A DNA stretch of 64,000 bases, from contig VXNS01000082.1 in NCBI GenBank assembly GCA_009840445.1, positions 1 through 64,000 of the forward strand, given 5' to 3'. Below the pieces are notes generated by a model, which made no database searches, was not told the DNA's origin, and worked only from the letters and a program-made list of their open reading frames with translations. The position numbers were made by a program, and so were the translations under genes. Position 1 is the stretch's first letter, and the number at the start of each line of letters is the position of its first letter. Below, in pieces: positions 34,811 to 44,013 of this stretch. The DNA is from Synechococcus sp. SB0662_bin_14. Its GTDB lineage: Bacteria > Cyanobacteriota > Cyanobacteriia > PCC-6307 > Cyanobiaceae.

Positions 34811-35454
34811 CCGCCGCCACGTCTCCCCTGCTGGGAATCGTTGACTACGGCATGGGGAATCTCCACTCCGTCACCAAATCCCTGCAACGGCTGGGGGGCC
34901 ACTGCCAGCGCCTTTGCAGTGGCGCTGATCTGCGCCGGTGGGAGGAGTCCGGTGGCGTGGCGTTGGTGTTGCCAGGGGTGGGCGCCTTTGATCCCGCCAT
35001 GACCCAACTGGCGGACCGTGACCTGATTCAACCCATTGGCTGTTGGGTCCGCCGGGACCGTCCCCTTCTGGGCATCTGCCTGGGGTTGCAATTGTTGTTC
35101 AGTGGCAGTGCCGAGGGCCGGCTGGCCGGGCTGAACCTAGTGCCGGGCATGGTGGAGCCCCTCAAGCCCACGGCGGATGAACCCGTTCCCCACATGGGCT
35201 GGCAACCGCTCGTCTCTGCCGACACTTGCCCCCTGTTTCCTGCAGACGAGGAGCAGTGGGTGTATTTCGTGCATTCCTACGGCGCCGTGCCTGAGGATGC
35301 CAACCTGGTGGCGGCCCAGGTGATGGTGGCCCGGCAACCGGTCACCGCGGCCATTGCCCATGGTGCGCTGGTGGCCACCCAGTTCCACCCGGAAAAGTCC
35401 GGCCCCTGTGGTCAGCGGATGCTGGCCCGCTGGTTGAAACACCTGCCTTGCTGA
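34807..35454 (+). CDS. hisH: Imidazole glycerol phosphate synthase, glutaminase subunit
   Basis: Supplies ammonia to HisF in histidine synthesis. The class I amidotransferase triad is present: Cys in LLGICLGLQLLFSGS, and His and Glu in ATQFHPEKSGPCG near the C-terminus. GIVDYGMGNLHSVTKSLQRL is the usual N-terminus. The 215-residue length is normal. The start codon overlaps the stop of the LOG-like gene (ATGA), suggesting translational coupling. No hisF is in the window. Confidence 0.96.
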   Translation: MTAATSPLLGIVDYGMGNLHSVTKSLQRLGGHCQRLCSGADLRRWEESGGVALVLPGVGAFDPAMTQLADRDLIQPIGCWVRRDRPLLGICLGLQLLFSGSAEGRLAGLNLVPGMVEPLKPTADEPVPHMGWQPLVSADTCPLFPADEEQWVYFVHSYGAVPEDANLVAAQVMVARQPVTAAIAHGALVATQFHPEKSGPCGQRMLARWLKHLPC

Positions 35455-35459
35455 GGGCC

Positions 35460-36047
35460 ATGCCGCACGGTGGTGGCCATGGAGGATTGCGCCTCAGTGA
35501 CGGGCGACGTCTACAGAGTCCACCGGGCGCTGTCACCCGCCCCACACCGGGGCGGGTGCGGCAATCGGTGTTTGACCTGCTGCGGGAGCAGGTAGAGGGA
35601 GCCCGCTGGCTGGACCTGTTCAGCGGCAGTGGGGCCATGGCTTGTGAAGCCCTGCTCCACGGCGCTGCCCACGTCACGGCGGTGGAGCGCCATGGCCGTG
35701 TCGCCGCCGTCACCCGCCACAATCTGGAGTTGGTCTGCCGTCCACCCCAAACCTTTGCCCTCCACCGTCGGGAGGTGCTGGCCTGGCTTCGCGCCTGGAA
35801 CCGGGCAACGGAACCACAACAGCCCTTTGCCTTGATCTATGCAGACCCCCCCTACAACGGGGGCCTCCATGAACCCGTGGCCATGGCCGTCGCCGCCTCG
35901 GGTGTCATGGCGCCAACAGGCCTGCTGCTGTTGGAATGCACAAGCCGCCAGCCTCCTGCAACCCTGCCCGGCTGGCAACTGGGCAGCCGCCACTGCTACG
36001 GGGGCACCACAGTGCTGCTGCTCCGACAGGCCACGGGTGCTACCTAG
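35460..36047 (+). CDS. rsmD: 16S rRNA (guanine966-N2)-methyltransferase
   Basis: Methylates G966 of 16S rRNA in the small subunit. The SAM-binding and catalytic motifs are clear: [39 protein letters not shown] (motif I) and [18 protein letters not shown] (the DPPY catalytic motif). The ATG at 35460 sits 5 bases after the hisH stop; a TTG at 35448 would overlap it. The last 4 bases overlap the end of petG on the other strand. Confidence 0.92.
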   Translation: MPHGGGHGGLRLSDGRRLQSPPGAVTRPTPGRVRQSVFDLLREQVEGARWLDLFSGSGAMACEALLHGAAHVTAVERHGRVAAVTRHNLELVCRPPQTFALHRREVLAWLRAWNRATEPQQPFALIYADPPYNGGLHEPVAMAVAASGVMAPTGLLLLECTSRQPPATLPGWQLGSRHCYGGTTVLLLRQATGAT

Positions 36048-36160
36048 CCTCCGAACATTCCCCCCTGGCGGCGGTATTGGTTGTAGGCGCTCACGAAGAG
36101 GCCCAGGATGGTGATGGGCACCAAGCCCAGAACGATGCCACAGAGCAGGGGTTCAACCAT
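36044..36160 (-). CDS. petG: Cytochrome b6-f complex subunit 5
   Basis: A 38-residue single-helix subunit needed for assembly and stability of the thylakoid cytochrome b6-f complex. The sequence [20 protein letters not shown] followed by [14 protein letters not shown] is characteristic. The ATG at 36160 is chosen because it gives the exact family length; the frame is open for 23 more codons upstream without similarity. The tail overlaps rsmD by 4 bases. Confidence 0.96.
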   Translation of the reverse strand: MVEPLLCGIVLGLVPITILGLFVSAYNQYRRQGGMFGG

Positions 36161-36228
36161 GGGAGGTGGTGGATTGCAGAAGACTATAGGCGCAAGGCTG
36201 CCAACCCGGCCTTCCTTGTCCTTGGGCA

Positions 36229-36302
36229 CGCTCCCTGTTGGATTCGAACCAACGACCGACTGCTTAGAAGGCAGCTGCTCTGTCCAACTGAGCTAAGGGA
36301 GC
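36229..36302 (-). tRNA. tRNA-Arg (UCU)
   Basis: A 74-base cloverleaf on the minus strand: acceptor GCTCCCT/AGGGAGC with discriminator G, D arm GCTCAGTTGGACAGAGC, anticodon loop CTTCTAA (anticodon UCU) and T arm TTGGTTCGAATCCAA. CCA is not encoded. It sits between petG and the ABC-F gene. Confidence 0.96.
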
Positions 36303-36363
36303 TCGCCAGCAGGTTAAGCCCTTTTGTTGCTAAGATTGGCAGAATTGGATCGTTGGATTGTCT

Positions 36364-38121
36364 GTGTTACGTCTCGAGGGCGTCTCGAAGATGTACAGCA
36401 CCGGCGAGGTGCTCAAGGACGTGCATTGGGAGGTGAAGGCCGGCGAGCGCCTTGGCCTGGTGGGGGTCAACGGCGCCGGTAAGTCCACCCAGTTGCGCAT
36501 GATCGCCGGTTTGGAGGAGCCCACCACAGGGCAGGTGATTCACCCCGGTGGGCTGGTGATTGCCTACCTGCAACAGGAATTGGATCTGGACCCCCGGCAC
36601 AGTGTCCGCCAGGAGTTGTTTCGGGCGTTTGCGGAGACCAGTGGGGTGCTGGAGCGCCTTGACGTGGTGGAGCAGGCCATGGCCACAGCCACGGGACCTG
36701 CTCTGGATGAGCTAATCCAGGAGTTGGGGTCCCTGCAGCAACGCTTTGAAGCCCTGGACGGCTACAGCCTGGAGAGTCGGATTGAGCGAATCCTGCCTAC
36801 CATGGGATTTACGGTCACGGACCTGGAGCGGCCGGTGGGCCACTTCTCCGGTGGCTGGCAGATGCGCATCGGCTTGGCCCGCATCCTGCTGCAGGAGCCG
36901 GATCTGCTGCTGCTGGACGAGCCCACCAACCACCTGGACCTGGACACCATTGCCTGGCTGGAGGAGTATCTCCTGGGCCTGGAGTTGCCCATGGTGGTGG
37001 TCAGCCATGACCGGCAATTCCTGGATCGCCTCTGTAACCGCATCGTCGAGATCGAGCGGGGCATGGCCCGCACCTATCTGGGCAACTACAGCGATTTCGT
37101 GACCCAGAAACAACTGGAGCGCCAGGCTCAACAGGCGGCATTTGAGCGGCAGCAGAAGGAGTTGGCGGTGCAGCAGGCCTTTGTGGAGCGGTTCCGAGCC
37201 AGTGCCACCCGCAGCAGCCAGGCCAAGAGCCGGGAGCGGGCCATGGCCAAGGTGGAGCGGCTGGAGGCCACCGACAACCCCTTGGACGGGCCTCGGTTTT
37301 GTTTTCCCCCGGCGCCCCGCTCCGGCCAGCAGACGGCCCACGTTGAGGACCTCACCCACGTCTATGGGGACCGGATCCTCTTTCTCGGCGCCCATCTCCA
37401 CGTGGAGCGGGGGCAACGTATTGCCCTTGTGGGTCCCAACGGCGCTGGCAAATCCACCCTGCTGCGGTTGCTCATGGGCATGGAGCAGCCCACGGAAGGG
37501 ACAGCCCGGTTGGGCGCCCACCAAGTGATCCCTGGCTACTTTGCCCAGAACCAGGCAGAAGCTTTGGAGTCTCACATCACGGTGCTGGAAACCGTCACCC
37601 GGGTGGCGCCGGATTGGAGCCAAACCCGGATACGCACCATGCTGGGCCGCTTCGGCTTCACGGAAGACCAAGTGTTCAAGGGGGTGGCCCAACTCAGTGG
37701 TGGAGAAAAGGCGCGCCTCGCCCTGGCCAAGCTGCTGTTGACCCCTTGCAACCTGCTGCTACTGGACGAGCCCACCAACCACCTGGATCTTCCCGCCAAA
37801 GCCATGCTGGAGGAGGCTCTCCAGGCCTATGAAGGTGCGGCGCTGATCATCTCCCACGACCGCTACTTCATCCGTCGGACCGCCAACCGCATCGTGGAGC
37901 TGCGGGATGGGGAGTTGGTGCTCTACCAGGGGGACTACGCCTACTACTGCCAGAAGAAAGCGGAGGAGCGGGAGGCGGCCGCCGCCGCCGCTCGCGCCCG
38001 AGCTGCCCAGGAGAAAGCGGCAGCCAAGCGGGCCAAGGCAGCAGCCAAAGCCAGCGCCCGCAAGGCCAAGGCAGCGGGGCGCAGAGGTGCCGCTGCTCTG
38101 CGTGGTGCGCCTGGAAGCTGA
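36364..38121 (+). CDS. ABC-F family ATPase
   Basis: Two ABC ATPase domains in one soluble protein without membrane segments. Domain 1 has Walker A VGVNGAGKSTQLRM, signature FSGGWQMRIGLARI and Walker B LLLLDEPTNHLDLDTIAWLE. Domain 2 has VGPNGAGKSTLLRL, LSGGEKARLALAKL and LLLLDEPTNHLDLPAKAML. The linker between them is charged, as in EttA/Uup-type ribosome-binding factors, and the C-terminus is an Ala/Lys-rich tail (about residues 535-585). Proteins of this family act on stalled or initiating ribosomes. The GTG at 36364 (MLRLEGVSKMYSTGE) fits the family better than the TTG two codons earlier. Confidence 0.94.
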   Translation: MLRLEGVSKMYSTGEVLKDVHWEVKAGERLGLVGVNGAGKSTQLRMIAGLEEPTTGQVIHPGGLVIAYLQQELDLDPRHSVRQELFRAFAETSGVLERLDVVEQAMATATGPALDELIQELGSLQQRFEALDGYSLESRIERILPTMGFTVTDLERPVGHFSGGWQMRIGLARILLQEPDLLLLDEPTNHLDLDTIAWLEEYLLGLELPMVVVSHDRQFLDRLCNRIVEIERGMARTYLGNYSDFVTQKQLERQAQQAAFERQQKELAVQQAFVERFRASATRSSQAKSRERAMAKVERLEATDNPLDGPRFCFPPAPRSGQQTAHVEDLTHVYGDRILFLGAHLHVERGQRIALVGPNGAGKSTLLRLLMGMEQPTEGTARLGAHQVIPGYFAQNQAEALESHITVLETVTRVAPDWSQTRIRTMLGRFGFTEDQVFKGVAQLSGGEKARLALAKLLLTPCNLLLLDEPTNHLDLPAKAMLEEALQAYEGAALIISHDRYFIRRTANRIVELRDGELVLYQGDYAYYCQKKAEEREAAAAAARARAAQEKAAAKRAKAAAKASARKAKAAGRRGAAALRGAPGS

Positions 38122-38347
38122 GGTGGAGAAGGAGGTATCCAGCCCGTTGGCTGTACTTCGTGACTGGCCGTCTTCTGTTGTGCCCTGGAATTTACGGTTC
38201 CCCCAGGCCAGGGAGTGCTTTTCTGTCGGCCTTTCCTTGAAGAACTGCAAAAGCCCTGCCCCTGAACCCAGGATTTACTCCTTCCGTCTGCCAGGCTGCT
38301 GGGGGCCTTAACGAGGCCACTTCCTGATGATCCGTGGCACGATTCCG

Positions 38348-38725
38348 ATGAAGCGTCTTGGTACTTGGCTACTGGCGGCAGTGATGGCCATTGGGCTGCT
38401 CTGCACCATGGCGCCGAAGACCGCCTTGGCCGTTGAGCTGCGCAATGCCGCTGACGCCAAATTGGCGGAGCAACAAGCAGGTCTGGTGGACTTGAACAAT
38501 GCTTCCGTGCGGCGCTTCCAGCAGTTCCCCGGCATGTATCCCACCCTGGCGGGGAAAATTGTTATTGGCGGTCCCTATGAAAGCATTGACGACGTGCTCA
38601 ACCTGGATCTGACCCAGCGGCAGCAGGAGTTGTTCGAGAAGTACAAGGACAACTTCACCGTGACGGATCCCGAGGTGGCGCTGAACGTGGGTTTTGACCG
38701 CATCAACGACGGTCAATACCGCTGA
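38348..38725 (+). CDS. psbU: Photosystem II 12 kDa extrinsic protein
   Basis: A lumenal protein that stabilises the oxygen-evolving Mn cluster. A signal peptide (MKRLGTWLLAAVMAIGLLCT to APKTALA) precedes the mature helix-hairpin-helix fold: DLNNASVRRFQQFPGMYPTL, IVIGGPYESIDDVLNLDLTQ and FTVTDPEVALNVGFDRINDG. The ATG at 38348 is preferred; another lies seven codons earlier. The 205 bases between the ABC-F gene and psbU hold no recognised gene and probably include the psbU promoter. Its stop TGA overlaps a possible CTG start of nadB. Confidence 0.96.
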   Translation: MKRLGTWLLAAVMAIGLLCTMAPKTALAVELRNAADAKLAEQQAGLVDLNNASVRRFQQFPGMYPTLAGKIVIGGPYESIDDVLNLDLTQRQQELFEKYKDNFTVTDPEVALNVGFDRINDGQYR

Positions 38726-38760
38726 AGCCTGATTGCCCCGTCTTTGACCAGGCATGGGAC

Positions 38761-40380
38761 GTGGTGGTTGTGGGCAGTGGCGCGGCTGGCCTCATGGCCT
38801 GCCTAGCGCTGCCTGCCCGGCTCAACGTCCTCCTGCTCACCAAGGATTCCCGGGCCCGCTCCGCCAGCCGCTGGGCCCAGGGGGGCATCGCCGCAGCGCT
38901 GGGGCCGGACGACTCCACGGAAGCCCACTTCCACGACACCTTGGCGGCCGGCGCCGGTCTCTGTGAACCCCATGCGGTGCGGCTGCTGGTGGAGCAAGCG
39001 CCCCGCTGTGTGGAGCGGCTCCTGTCGTTGGGGGTGCGTTTTGACCGCCAAGGGGGACAGTTGAGCCGCACTCTCGAAGCGGCCCACAGCCAGCGGCGGG
39101 TGCTCCACGCAGCGGATCAAACCGGTCGGGCCATCGTGGACGTGCTCCAGGCCAGGGTGCGGGAACGGCCCCGTCTGCACCAGTACAACGACGCCGTGGT
39201 GTTGCAACTCTGGCGGGACGGCCAGCGTTGTTGTGGCCTGCAGCTCATGGCTGCGGGCGTGATCGGCTGGCTGCGGGCCGGGGCCGTGGTGTTGGCCAGT
39301 GGTGGCGGCTGCCGCCTGTTTGCCCAAACCACCAATCCCCCTCTCGCCAGTGGGGACGGGGTGGTGATGGCCTACCGCGCCGGGGCCGTGGTGCGGGATC
39401 TGGAGTTTGTGCAGTTTCACCCCACGGCGCTGATGATTCCGGGAGTGCCCCACTTCCTCATCAGTGAAGCAGCCCGTGGGGAAGGGGCTGTGCTCCACAA
39501 CCTGGACGGCAGTGATCCCGTGGCGGCCGTGGGGGGCGGCAACCTGGCCAGCCGTGACCAGGTGAGCCGTGCCCTGGCTGAGCACATGGTGCGCCGTGGG
39601 GATGCCCACGTGTTGCTGGATTTGCGCCCCATTGGCCGGGAGCGCCTGCTGCGGCAATTTCCCGCCATCCTGGAACGCTGCCGTGCCTGGGGCATTGACC
39701 CCCTCACCATGCCGGTCCCCGTGGCCCCGGCTGCCCACTACTGGATGGGCGGGGTGGAGACCGATCTCCAGGCCCGCACCACGGTGCCAGGGCTCTACGC
39801 CCTGGGGGAGGTGGCCAGCAGCGGCGTCCACGGCGCCAATCGCCTGGCCAGCAACTCCTTGATGGAATGCCTGGTCTGCGCCCACCAACTGGAGCAGGGG
39901 GATTTGGATCTGGATCCCGGCCCCTGCGCCGTTCCCGTCCACCGTCCCGCCGCTCCTGTTGCGGTGACCAGCTCATCCATGGTGGCTGCCCGGGACATCA
40001 GCCGCCGGATTCGTAATCTCTGCTGGACCATGGCGGGGGTCAATCGCCGAGAAGACGCCATGGCCATGGCCCAGCAGCAACTCCAGGCGCTGGCCCATGG
40101 ATTGGACCACAGGCCGGAGCTGGCCTGGCTCAAGAGCAGTGCTCCCGGTGACCGGCACCCCGTCCTGCCCCAGGCCATGGGACTTCTGCGCCGTTGGGTG
40201 GAGGTGGAACACCTCTGTGCCCTGGGGCTGTTGCTGTTGGAGGCAGCCCGCTTCCGCCGTGAAAGCCGGGGTGGTCACCACCGCCTGGATCACCCTGCTC
40301 AACAGCCCTTCTGGCGCCGCCACAGCCGCCAGCAACAGGGCCGGGCCATCAGCAGTCGCCCTGTGGGTATTGAAGACTGA
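38761..40380 (+). CDS. nadB: L-aspartate oxidase
   Basis: Flavoenzyme oxidising aspartate to iminoaspartate, the first step of NAD synthesis. The FAD fold opens VVVGSGAAGLMACLALPARL; SRWAQGGIAAALGPDDSTEA, QFHPTALMIPG and YALGEVASSGVHGANRLASN are conserved blocks, and the C-terminal helical domain (RDISRRIRNLCWTMAG) is present. The GTG at 38761 clips the first beta strand. The frame is open back to 38698, where the only better candidate is a CTG at 38722 in a CTGA overlap with the psbU stop, so the true start is uncertain. Confidence 0.94.
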   Translation: MVVVGSGAAGLMACLALPARLNVLLLTKDSRARSASRWAQGGIAAALGPDDSTEAHFHDTLAAGAGLCEPHAVRLLVEQAPRCVERLLSLGVRFDRQGGQLSRTLEAAHSQRRVLHAADQTGRAIVDVLQARVRERPRLHQYNDAVVLQLWRDGQRCCGLQLMAAGVIGWLRAGAVVLASGGGCRLFAQTTNPPLASGDGVVMAYRAGAVVRDLEFVQFHPTALMIPGVPHFLISEAARGEGAVLHNLDGSDPVAAVGGGNLASRDQVSRALAEHMVRRGDAHVLLDLRPIGRERLLRQFPAILERCRAWGIDPLTMPVPVAPAAHYWMGGVETDLQARTTVPGLYALGEVASSGVHGANRLASNSLMECLVCAHQLEQGDLDLDPGPCAVPVHRPAAPVAVTSSSMVAARDISRRIRNLCWTMAGVNRREDAMAMAQQQLQALAHGLDHRPELAWLKSSAPGDRHPVLPQAMGLLRRWVEVEHLCALGLLLLEAARFRRESRGGHHRLDHPAQQPFWRRHSRQQQGRAISSRPVGIED

Positions 40381-40390
40381 CGGGAGGAAG

Positions 40391-41359
40391 TCAACGGGAC
40401 GAACTACTGGATGTGGAGGGCTGAGAGGGCAGGGTGGGGAACAGACGCTCCCCTGTGTAACCGGAAAGGTCCGCCAACTCCTCTGGATTCTTGATCCCCG
40501 GCGTGAGCAATGCTCCGTCAATTTCCCAGGTGGGATAGGACTGAATCTCCTTCGCCTCGCAACGCTGGGGCTCTGCGTTGTAGCCGTCCCGGGCACACTC
40601 CACAATGGCCAGTTCCTTGGCGGCCTCCTTACCGAACAACTCCTTCTGTGTGCGGCAGGCGGGGCACCACCAGGCTGTGTAGATCACGGCGCCGCCGGCC
40701 GTCAGGTGCTCAGCCAAGGCAATCTGGGCCTCGCTGCTGGGGGTGGTGATGGCAGGTGGCCGTTTGCCGTCCGGGTTGGCTGCCTGACGACTGGGATCAC
40801 TAGCCTGGATCCAGGCAAAGGAGGCCACCGCCACCACCAGAGCGACGATCAACGCCCGGAACACCTGCGCCCCCACGTCGTCCCACCGGTGACCCAGCAG
40901 AGCAATGAAGAACAACAGCACCGACAGGATGGCGGAGAGCAGACAGAAGAAGCAAAAGGCCTGAATCACCACCACCATCAACCCCACCAGGCTGAGGCTG
41001 AATACGGCCATGGCCAGGCACAGGGGAATGAGCAACGGCCACGTGCCGCGGTTGACCTGCCAGCGGCTTTGCTTGGGCGTCACCAGGGGCGCCACCGCCA
41101 ACGCCAGCACCGTGGCATAGGCCAGAAAGCCGAACAGCGCCAAGGGCTGTCCCAACACCGTGGCCCAGGGGCTGTTGAGCACGATGTCGCACCCGTCCCC
41201 GGTAACGGGGCAGGCCAAATCCGGCACCACCTGCCACCGTTTGAGGGTGATGAGTCCTGTGTCAACAGCCCCGATGGAGGCCAAAACAGCCATGGCCAGA
41301 CGAGGCCATCGGTCCACAGACTCGTTGCGGTTACGCCGGATCAGCCGTGAACTGCCCAT
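40391..41359 (-). CDS. Vitamin K epoxide reductase fused to thioredoxin-like domain
   Basis: Forms disulfides in exported proteins using quinone as electron acceptor; cyanobacterial versions support photosystem II assembly. The 322 residues carry an N-terminal VKOR domain with several helices, the loop Cys pair in DLACPVTGDGCDIVLNS, the membrane redox motif AFCFFCLLSAILS and, after a linker, a thioredoxin-like domain with WWCPACRTQKELFG, followed by SYPTWEIDGALLTPG with its cis-Pro. All redox cysteines are present. It ends 10 bases from nadB (convergent) and begins near a strong hairpin. Confidence 0.95.
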   Translation of the reverse strand: MGSSRLIRRNRNESVDRWPRLAMAVLASIGAVDTGLITLKRWQVVPDLACPVTGDGCDIVLNSPWATVLGQPLALFGFLAYATVLALAVAPLVTPKQSRWQVNRGTWPLLIPLCLAMAVFSLSLVGLMVVVIQAFCFFCLLSAILSVLLFFIALLGHRWDDVGAQVFRALIVALVVAVASFAWIQASDPSRQAANPDGKRPPAITTPSSEAQIALAEHLTAGGAVIYTAWWCPACRTQKELFGKEAAKELAIVECARDGYNAEPQRCEAKEIQSYPTWEIDGALLTPGIKNPEELADLSGYTGERLFPTLPSQPSTSSSSSR

Positions 41360-41376
41360 TCAAGCTCCGTAGTGGT

Positions 41377-41408
41377 GTTCCCCCATCCTGACACCAGGAT
41401 GGGGGAAC
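41377..41408. promoter_or_regulatory. Perfect 14-bp hairpin between divergent genes
   Basis: GTTCCCCCATCCTG (41377-41390) and CAGGATGGGGGAAC (41395-41408) are exact inverse complements around ACAC. It lies 17 bases upstream of the VKOR start and 50 bases upstream of the His-rich gene on the other side. No T tract follows on either strand and no gene ends here, so it is not an ordinary terminator. It could be an operator or a 5'-leader RNA hairpin. Confidence 0.55.
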
Positions 41409-41458
41409 GAATGGCACAATGATTAGAAGGTCACTTTTCCTCAGCTCCACACCCTTTG

Positions 41459-41737
41459 ATGACCACGCAACCACCCACCCGTTGCCAACAGGCAGCCCTG
41501 CTGTTCGCTGGCGTTAGCTGCGGCATCCTGGCTCTCGGCAGTTGGTCTCCCGACGCATCTGCCCATCCCCATGCCCCCGGCGGCGCCGTCGTTCCCCACA
41601 CCCATGGGGAGACCACCCACCCCCGATCCAGTGACCAGTTTGCCAATCCAGCCCTGTGGCTGGCCGGGTTGGGCTGTGCCATGTTGACTGTCCCTGCGGC
41701 CCGTTACTGGAAATCCCAAGGGCAGCCTCAAGGCTGA
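41459..41737 (+). CDS. Small histidine-rich membrane protein, hypothetical
   Basis: A 92-residue ORF starting at ATG 41459 with an N-terminal hydrophobic segment (AALLFAGVSCGILALGSW) that may be a signal peptide ending near DASA. A short extracytoplasmic stretch with many histidines follows (HPHAPGGAVVPHTHGETTH) and then a second hydrophobic helix (NPALWLAGLGCAMLTVPAAR). The histidines could bind metal; this is inference. No family is recognised. It is divergent from VKOR and its end overlaps the btpA end by 10 bases. Confidence 0.6.
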   Translation: MTTQPPTRCQQAALLFAGVSCGILALGSWSPDASAHPHAPGGAVVPHTHGETTHPRSSDQFANPALWLAGLGCAMLTVPAARYWKSQGQPQG

Positions 41738-42549
41738 AACCGGCCCCGCAACTGTGCAACCCGCTGGGGATCCACCGGATTGCACAGTCGACCGTCCTGT
41801 TTGAGCGCTGAAGCCACGATCACCCCGTCACAAAGGGGACTCAAGTGGTCTGCGGTGGCTGGTCCGAAGCCGCTGCCAACGAGCACGGGCGCTCCCTTGG
41901 CGGCATGGCGGGCCTGCTGCAGGATCTCCGGCTCCACTGGAGTTCCCGTGCTGTCCCCTGACACGATCACCCCATCGGCGCCACCCCGCTCCAGGGTGTC
42001 CTGCACCGCGATGCCCACCGGCAAGGGGGTCAGGGGCAAGGCGTGCTTCACCAGCACGTCCGCCAACACGGCCACATCATCGGCAGCCAGCAGACGGCGC
42101 TGACGCAGAAGCTGGGCAGCACACCCCTGGATCAGGCCCTGGTCGGTCACCATGGCTCCGCTCAGCACGTTCACCCGGACAAACCGCGCCCCACTGGCCA
42201 CGGCCACGGCCAGGGCGGCAGCGCCGTCGTTGCGCAGCACGTTGATGCCCACCGGCAAGGGAACTGCCCGCACCACGGTGGTGGCAATGCGCCCCATGGC
42301 GGCGATGGTCTCCGGTGGTACTTGACCGGGGAAAAAGGGATGATCCCCAAAGTTTTCCACCAGCACCGCGGTGGCCCCGCCACCGGCATAGGCCCGGGCA
42401 TCGGCCAAAGCCCAGGCTTCCACCGCAGCCATGTCCCCTCCCCAGCCCGGGGCGCCCGGCAACGGGGGCAGGTGGATTACGCCGATCAACGGCCGCTGGT
42501 TCCCGAAGAGTTGGCGCCAGCGGGCCGTTCGCGGATGATTGGGATCCAT
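41728..42549 (-). CDS. btpA: BtpA family protein (photosystem I biogenesis type)
   Basis: A TIM-barrel family named for Synechocystis BtpA, which stabilises the photosystem I reaction centre proteins. The 273-residue product starts MDPNHPRTARWRQLF and shows GVIHLPPLPGAPGWGGDM, GGATAVLVENFGDHPFFPGQ and DGVIVSGDSTGTPVEPEIL, all conserved in the family. The biochemical activity remains unclear. The ATG at 42549 is chosen; the frame is open upstream without similarity. It is divergent from rimO by 57 bases. Confidence 0.9.
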   Translation of the reverse strand: MDPNHPRTARWRQLFGNQRPLIGVIHLPPLPGAPGWGGDMAAVEAWALADARAYAGGGATAVLVENFGDHPFFPGQVPPETIAAMGRIATTVVRAVPLPVGINVLRNDGAAALAVAVASGARFVRVNVLSGAMVTDQGLIQGCAAQLLRQRRLLAADDVAVLADVLVKHALPLTPLPVGIAVQDTLERGGADGVIVSGDSTGTPVEPEILQQARHAAKGAPVLVGSGFGPATADHLSPLCDGVIVASALKQDGRLCNPVDPQRVAQLRGRFQP

Positions 42550-42606
42550 CTCTAAAGCACCGGCCGGGGTGAGGGACCATGATGGCAGCACTACTCTGCC
42601 AGCCCC

Positions 42607-43986
42607 TTGCCCGCTTCCAATCCTCTCCTGCTTGCACCTGATACCCCGGCCCGATCCCATGGCAAACGTCCCACGGTGGCCTTTGCCCATCTGGGCTGCG
42701 AGAAAAACCGGGTGGACAGTGAGCATATGCTGGGGCTACTGGATGCCGCCGGCTACAGGGTGAGCAGTGACGAAACCGCCGCCGATCTGGTGGTGGTGAA
42801 CACCTGCAGCTTTATCGAGGAGGCCCGCCAGGAGTCGGTGCGCACCCTGGTGCGGTTGGCGGAGGAGGGGAAGCAGTTGATCATTGCCGGTTGTCTGGCT
42901 CAACACTTCCAGGCGGAGTTGCTGGAGGCCCTGCCCGAGGCGCGGGCCGTGGTGGGCAGTGGCGACTATCAACACATTGTCTCCGTGTTGGAGCGGGTGA
43001 TGACAGGGGAGCGGGTCCGGCAGGTGAGTGCCGTGCCCACCTTCCTGGCCGATGAACACCTGCCCCGCCAGCGCACCACCGCCAATGCCGTGGCCTATTT
43101 GAAGGTGGCGGAGGGCTGCGACTACCGCTGCGCCTTTTGCATCATTCCCCACCTGCGGGGCAACCAGCGCTCCCGATCCATGGAATCCATCCGGGCCGAG
43201 GCGCAGCAACTGGCGGAGCAGGGGGTGCAGGAGTTGATCCTCATCAGCCAGATCACCACCAACTACGGCCGCGACCGCTACGGCAAGCCCATGCTGGCGG
43301 AGTTGTTGCGGCTGCTGGGCACCGTGGCGATTCCCTGGATTCGGGTCCACTATGCCTATCCCACCGGCCTGACGCCCCAGGTGCTGGCGGCGTTCCGGGA
43401 GACCCCCAACGTGCTGCCCTATCTGGATCTTCCTTTGCAGCACAGCCATCCGCAGATTCTCAGGGCCATGAATCGCCCCTGGCAGGCGGACGTGAACGGC
43501 GCGCTGCTGGATCGCCTGCGCCGGCAATTGCCGGATGCCACCATCCGCACCACCCTCATTGTGGGGTTCCCCGGGGAAACGGAGGCCCACTTTTCCCACC
43601 TGGAGGCGTTTGTCCAGCGGCAGCAGTTTGACCACGTGGGGGTGTTCACGTTTTCTCCAGAGGAGGGCACCCCTGCCGCAACTCTGCCCAATCCCGTGCC
43701 CCACGACGTGGCCCAGGCGCGCCGGGACCGGCTCATGCAACTCCAGCAACCCATTGCCCAGCAGCGCAATCAAGCCTGGGTGGGGCGTGTTGTGCCCGTG
43801 TTGGTGGAGGAGGAAGACCCTGGCACCGGTGAACTCCGTGGCCGTTGCAGCCGCTTTGCGCCGGAGGTGGACGGGGTGGTCCATCTGCAGGGGCCGGGCC
43901 GGGTGGGCAACCTGGTGCAGGCCCGCATCACCGCTGCCCATCTCTACGACCTGGAAGCCACAACGGTGGACCATGCCGGCCCTTGA
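42607..43986 (+). CDS. rimO: Ribosomal protein S12 methylthiotransferase
   Basis: A radical-SAM enzyme adding a methylthio group to an aspartate of ribosomal protein S12. The N-terminal domain has the three cluster cysteines ([41 protein letters not shown]), the radical-SAM motif is [20 protein letters not shown], and a C-terminal TRAM domain ends the 459-residue protein. The likely start is a TTG at 42607, since no ATG or GTG upstream of the first conserved cysteine is in frame except a late GTG. RimO is favoured over MiaB by length and motif spacing. Confidence 0.92.
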   Translation: MPASNPLLLAPDTPARSHGKRPTVAFAHLGCEKNRVDSEHMLGLLDAAGYRVSSDETAADLVVVNTCSFIEEARQESVRTLVRLAEEGKQLIIAGCLAQHFQAELLEALPEARAVVGSGDYQHIVSVLERVMTGERVRQVSAVPTFLADEHLPRQRTTANAVAYLKVAEGCDYRCAFCIIPHLRGNQRSRSMESIRAEAQQLAEQGVQELILISQITTNYGRDRYGKPMLAELLRLLGTVAIPWIRVHYAYPTGLTPQVLAAFRETPNVLPYLDLPLQHSHPQILRAMNRPWQADVNGALLDRLRRQLPDATIRTTLIVGFPGETEAHFSHLEAFVQRQQFDHVGVFTFSPEEGTPAATLPNPVPHDVAQARRDRLMQLQQPIAQQRNQAWVGRVVPVLVEEEDPGTGELRGRCSRFAPEVDGVVHLQGPGRVGNLVQARITAAHLYDLEATTVDHAGP

Positions 43987-44013
43987 GATCACGCTGTTCC
44001 GGGACCCACGGCG

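Noticed and set aside
38122-38320. Ser/Thr-rich minus-strand frame (MQFFKERPTEKHS...) between the ABC-F gene and psbU
   Set aside because: It continues antisense into the ABC-F gene and shows no motif or conserved start; likely a chance frame.
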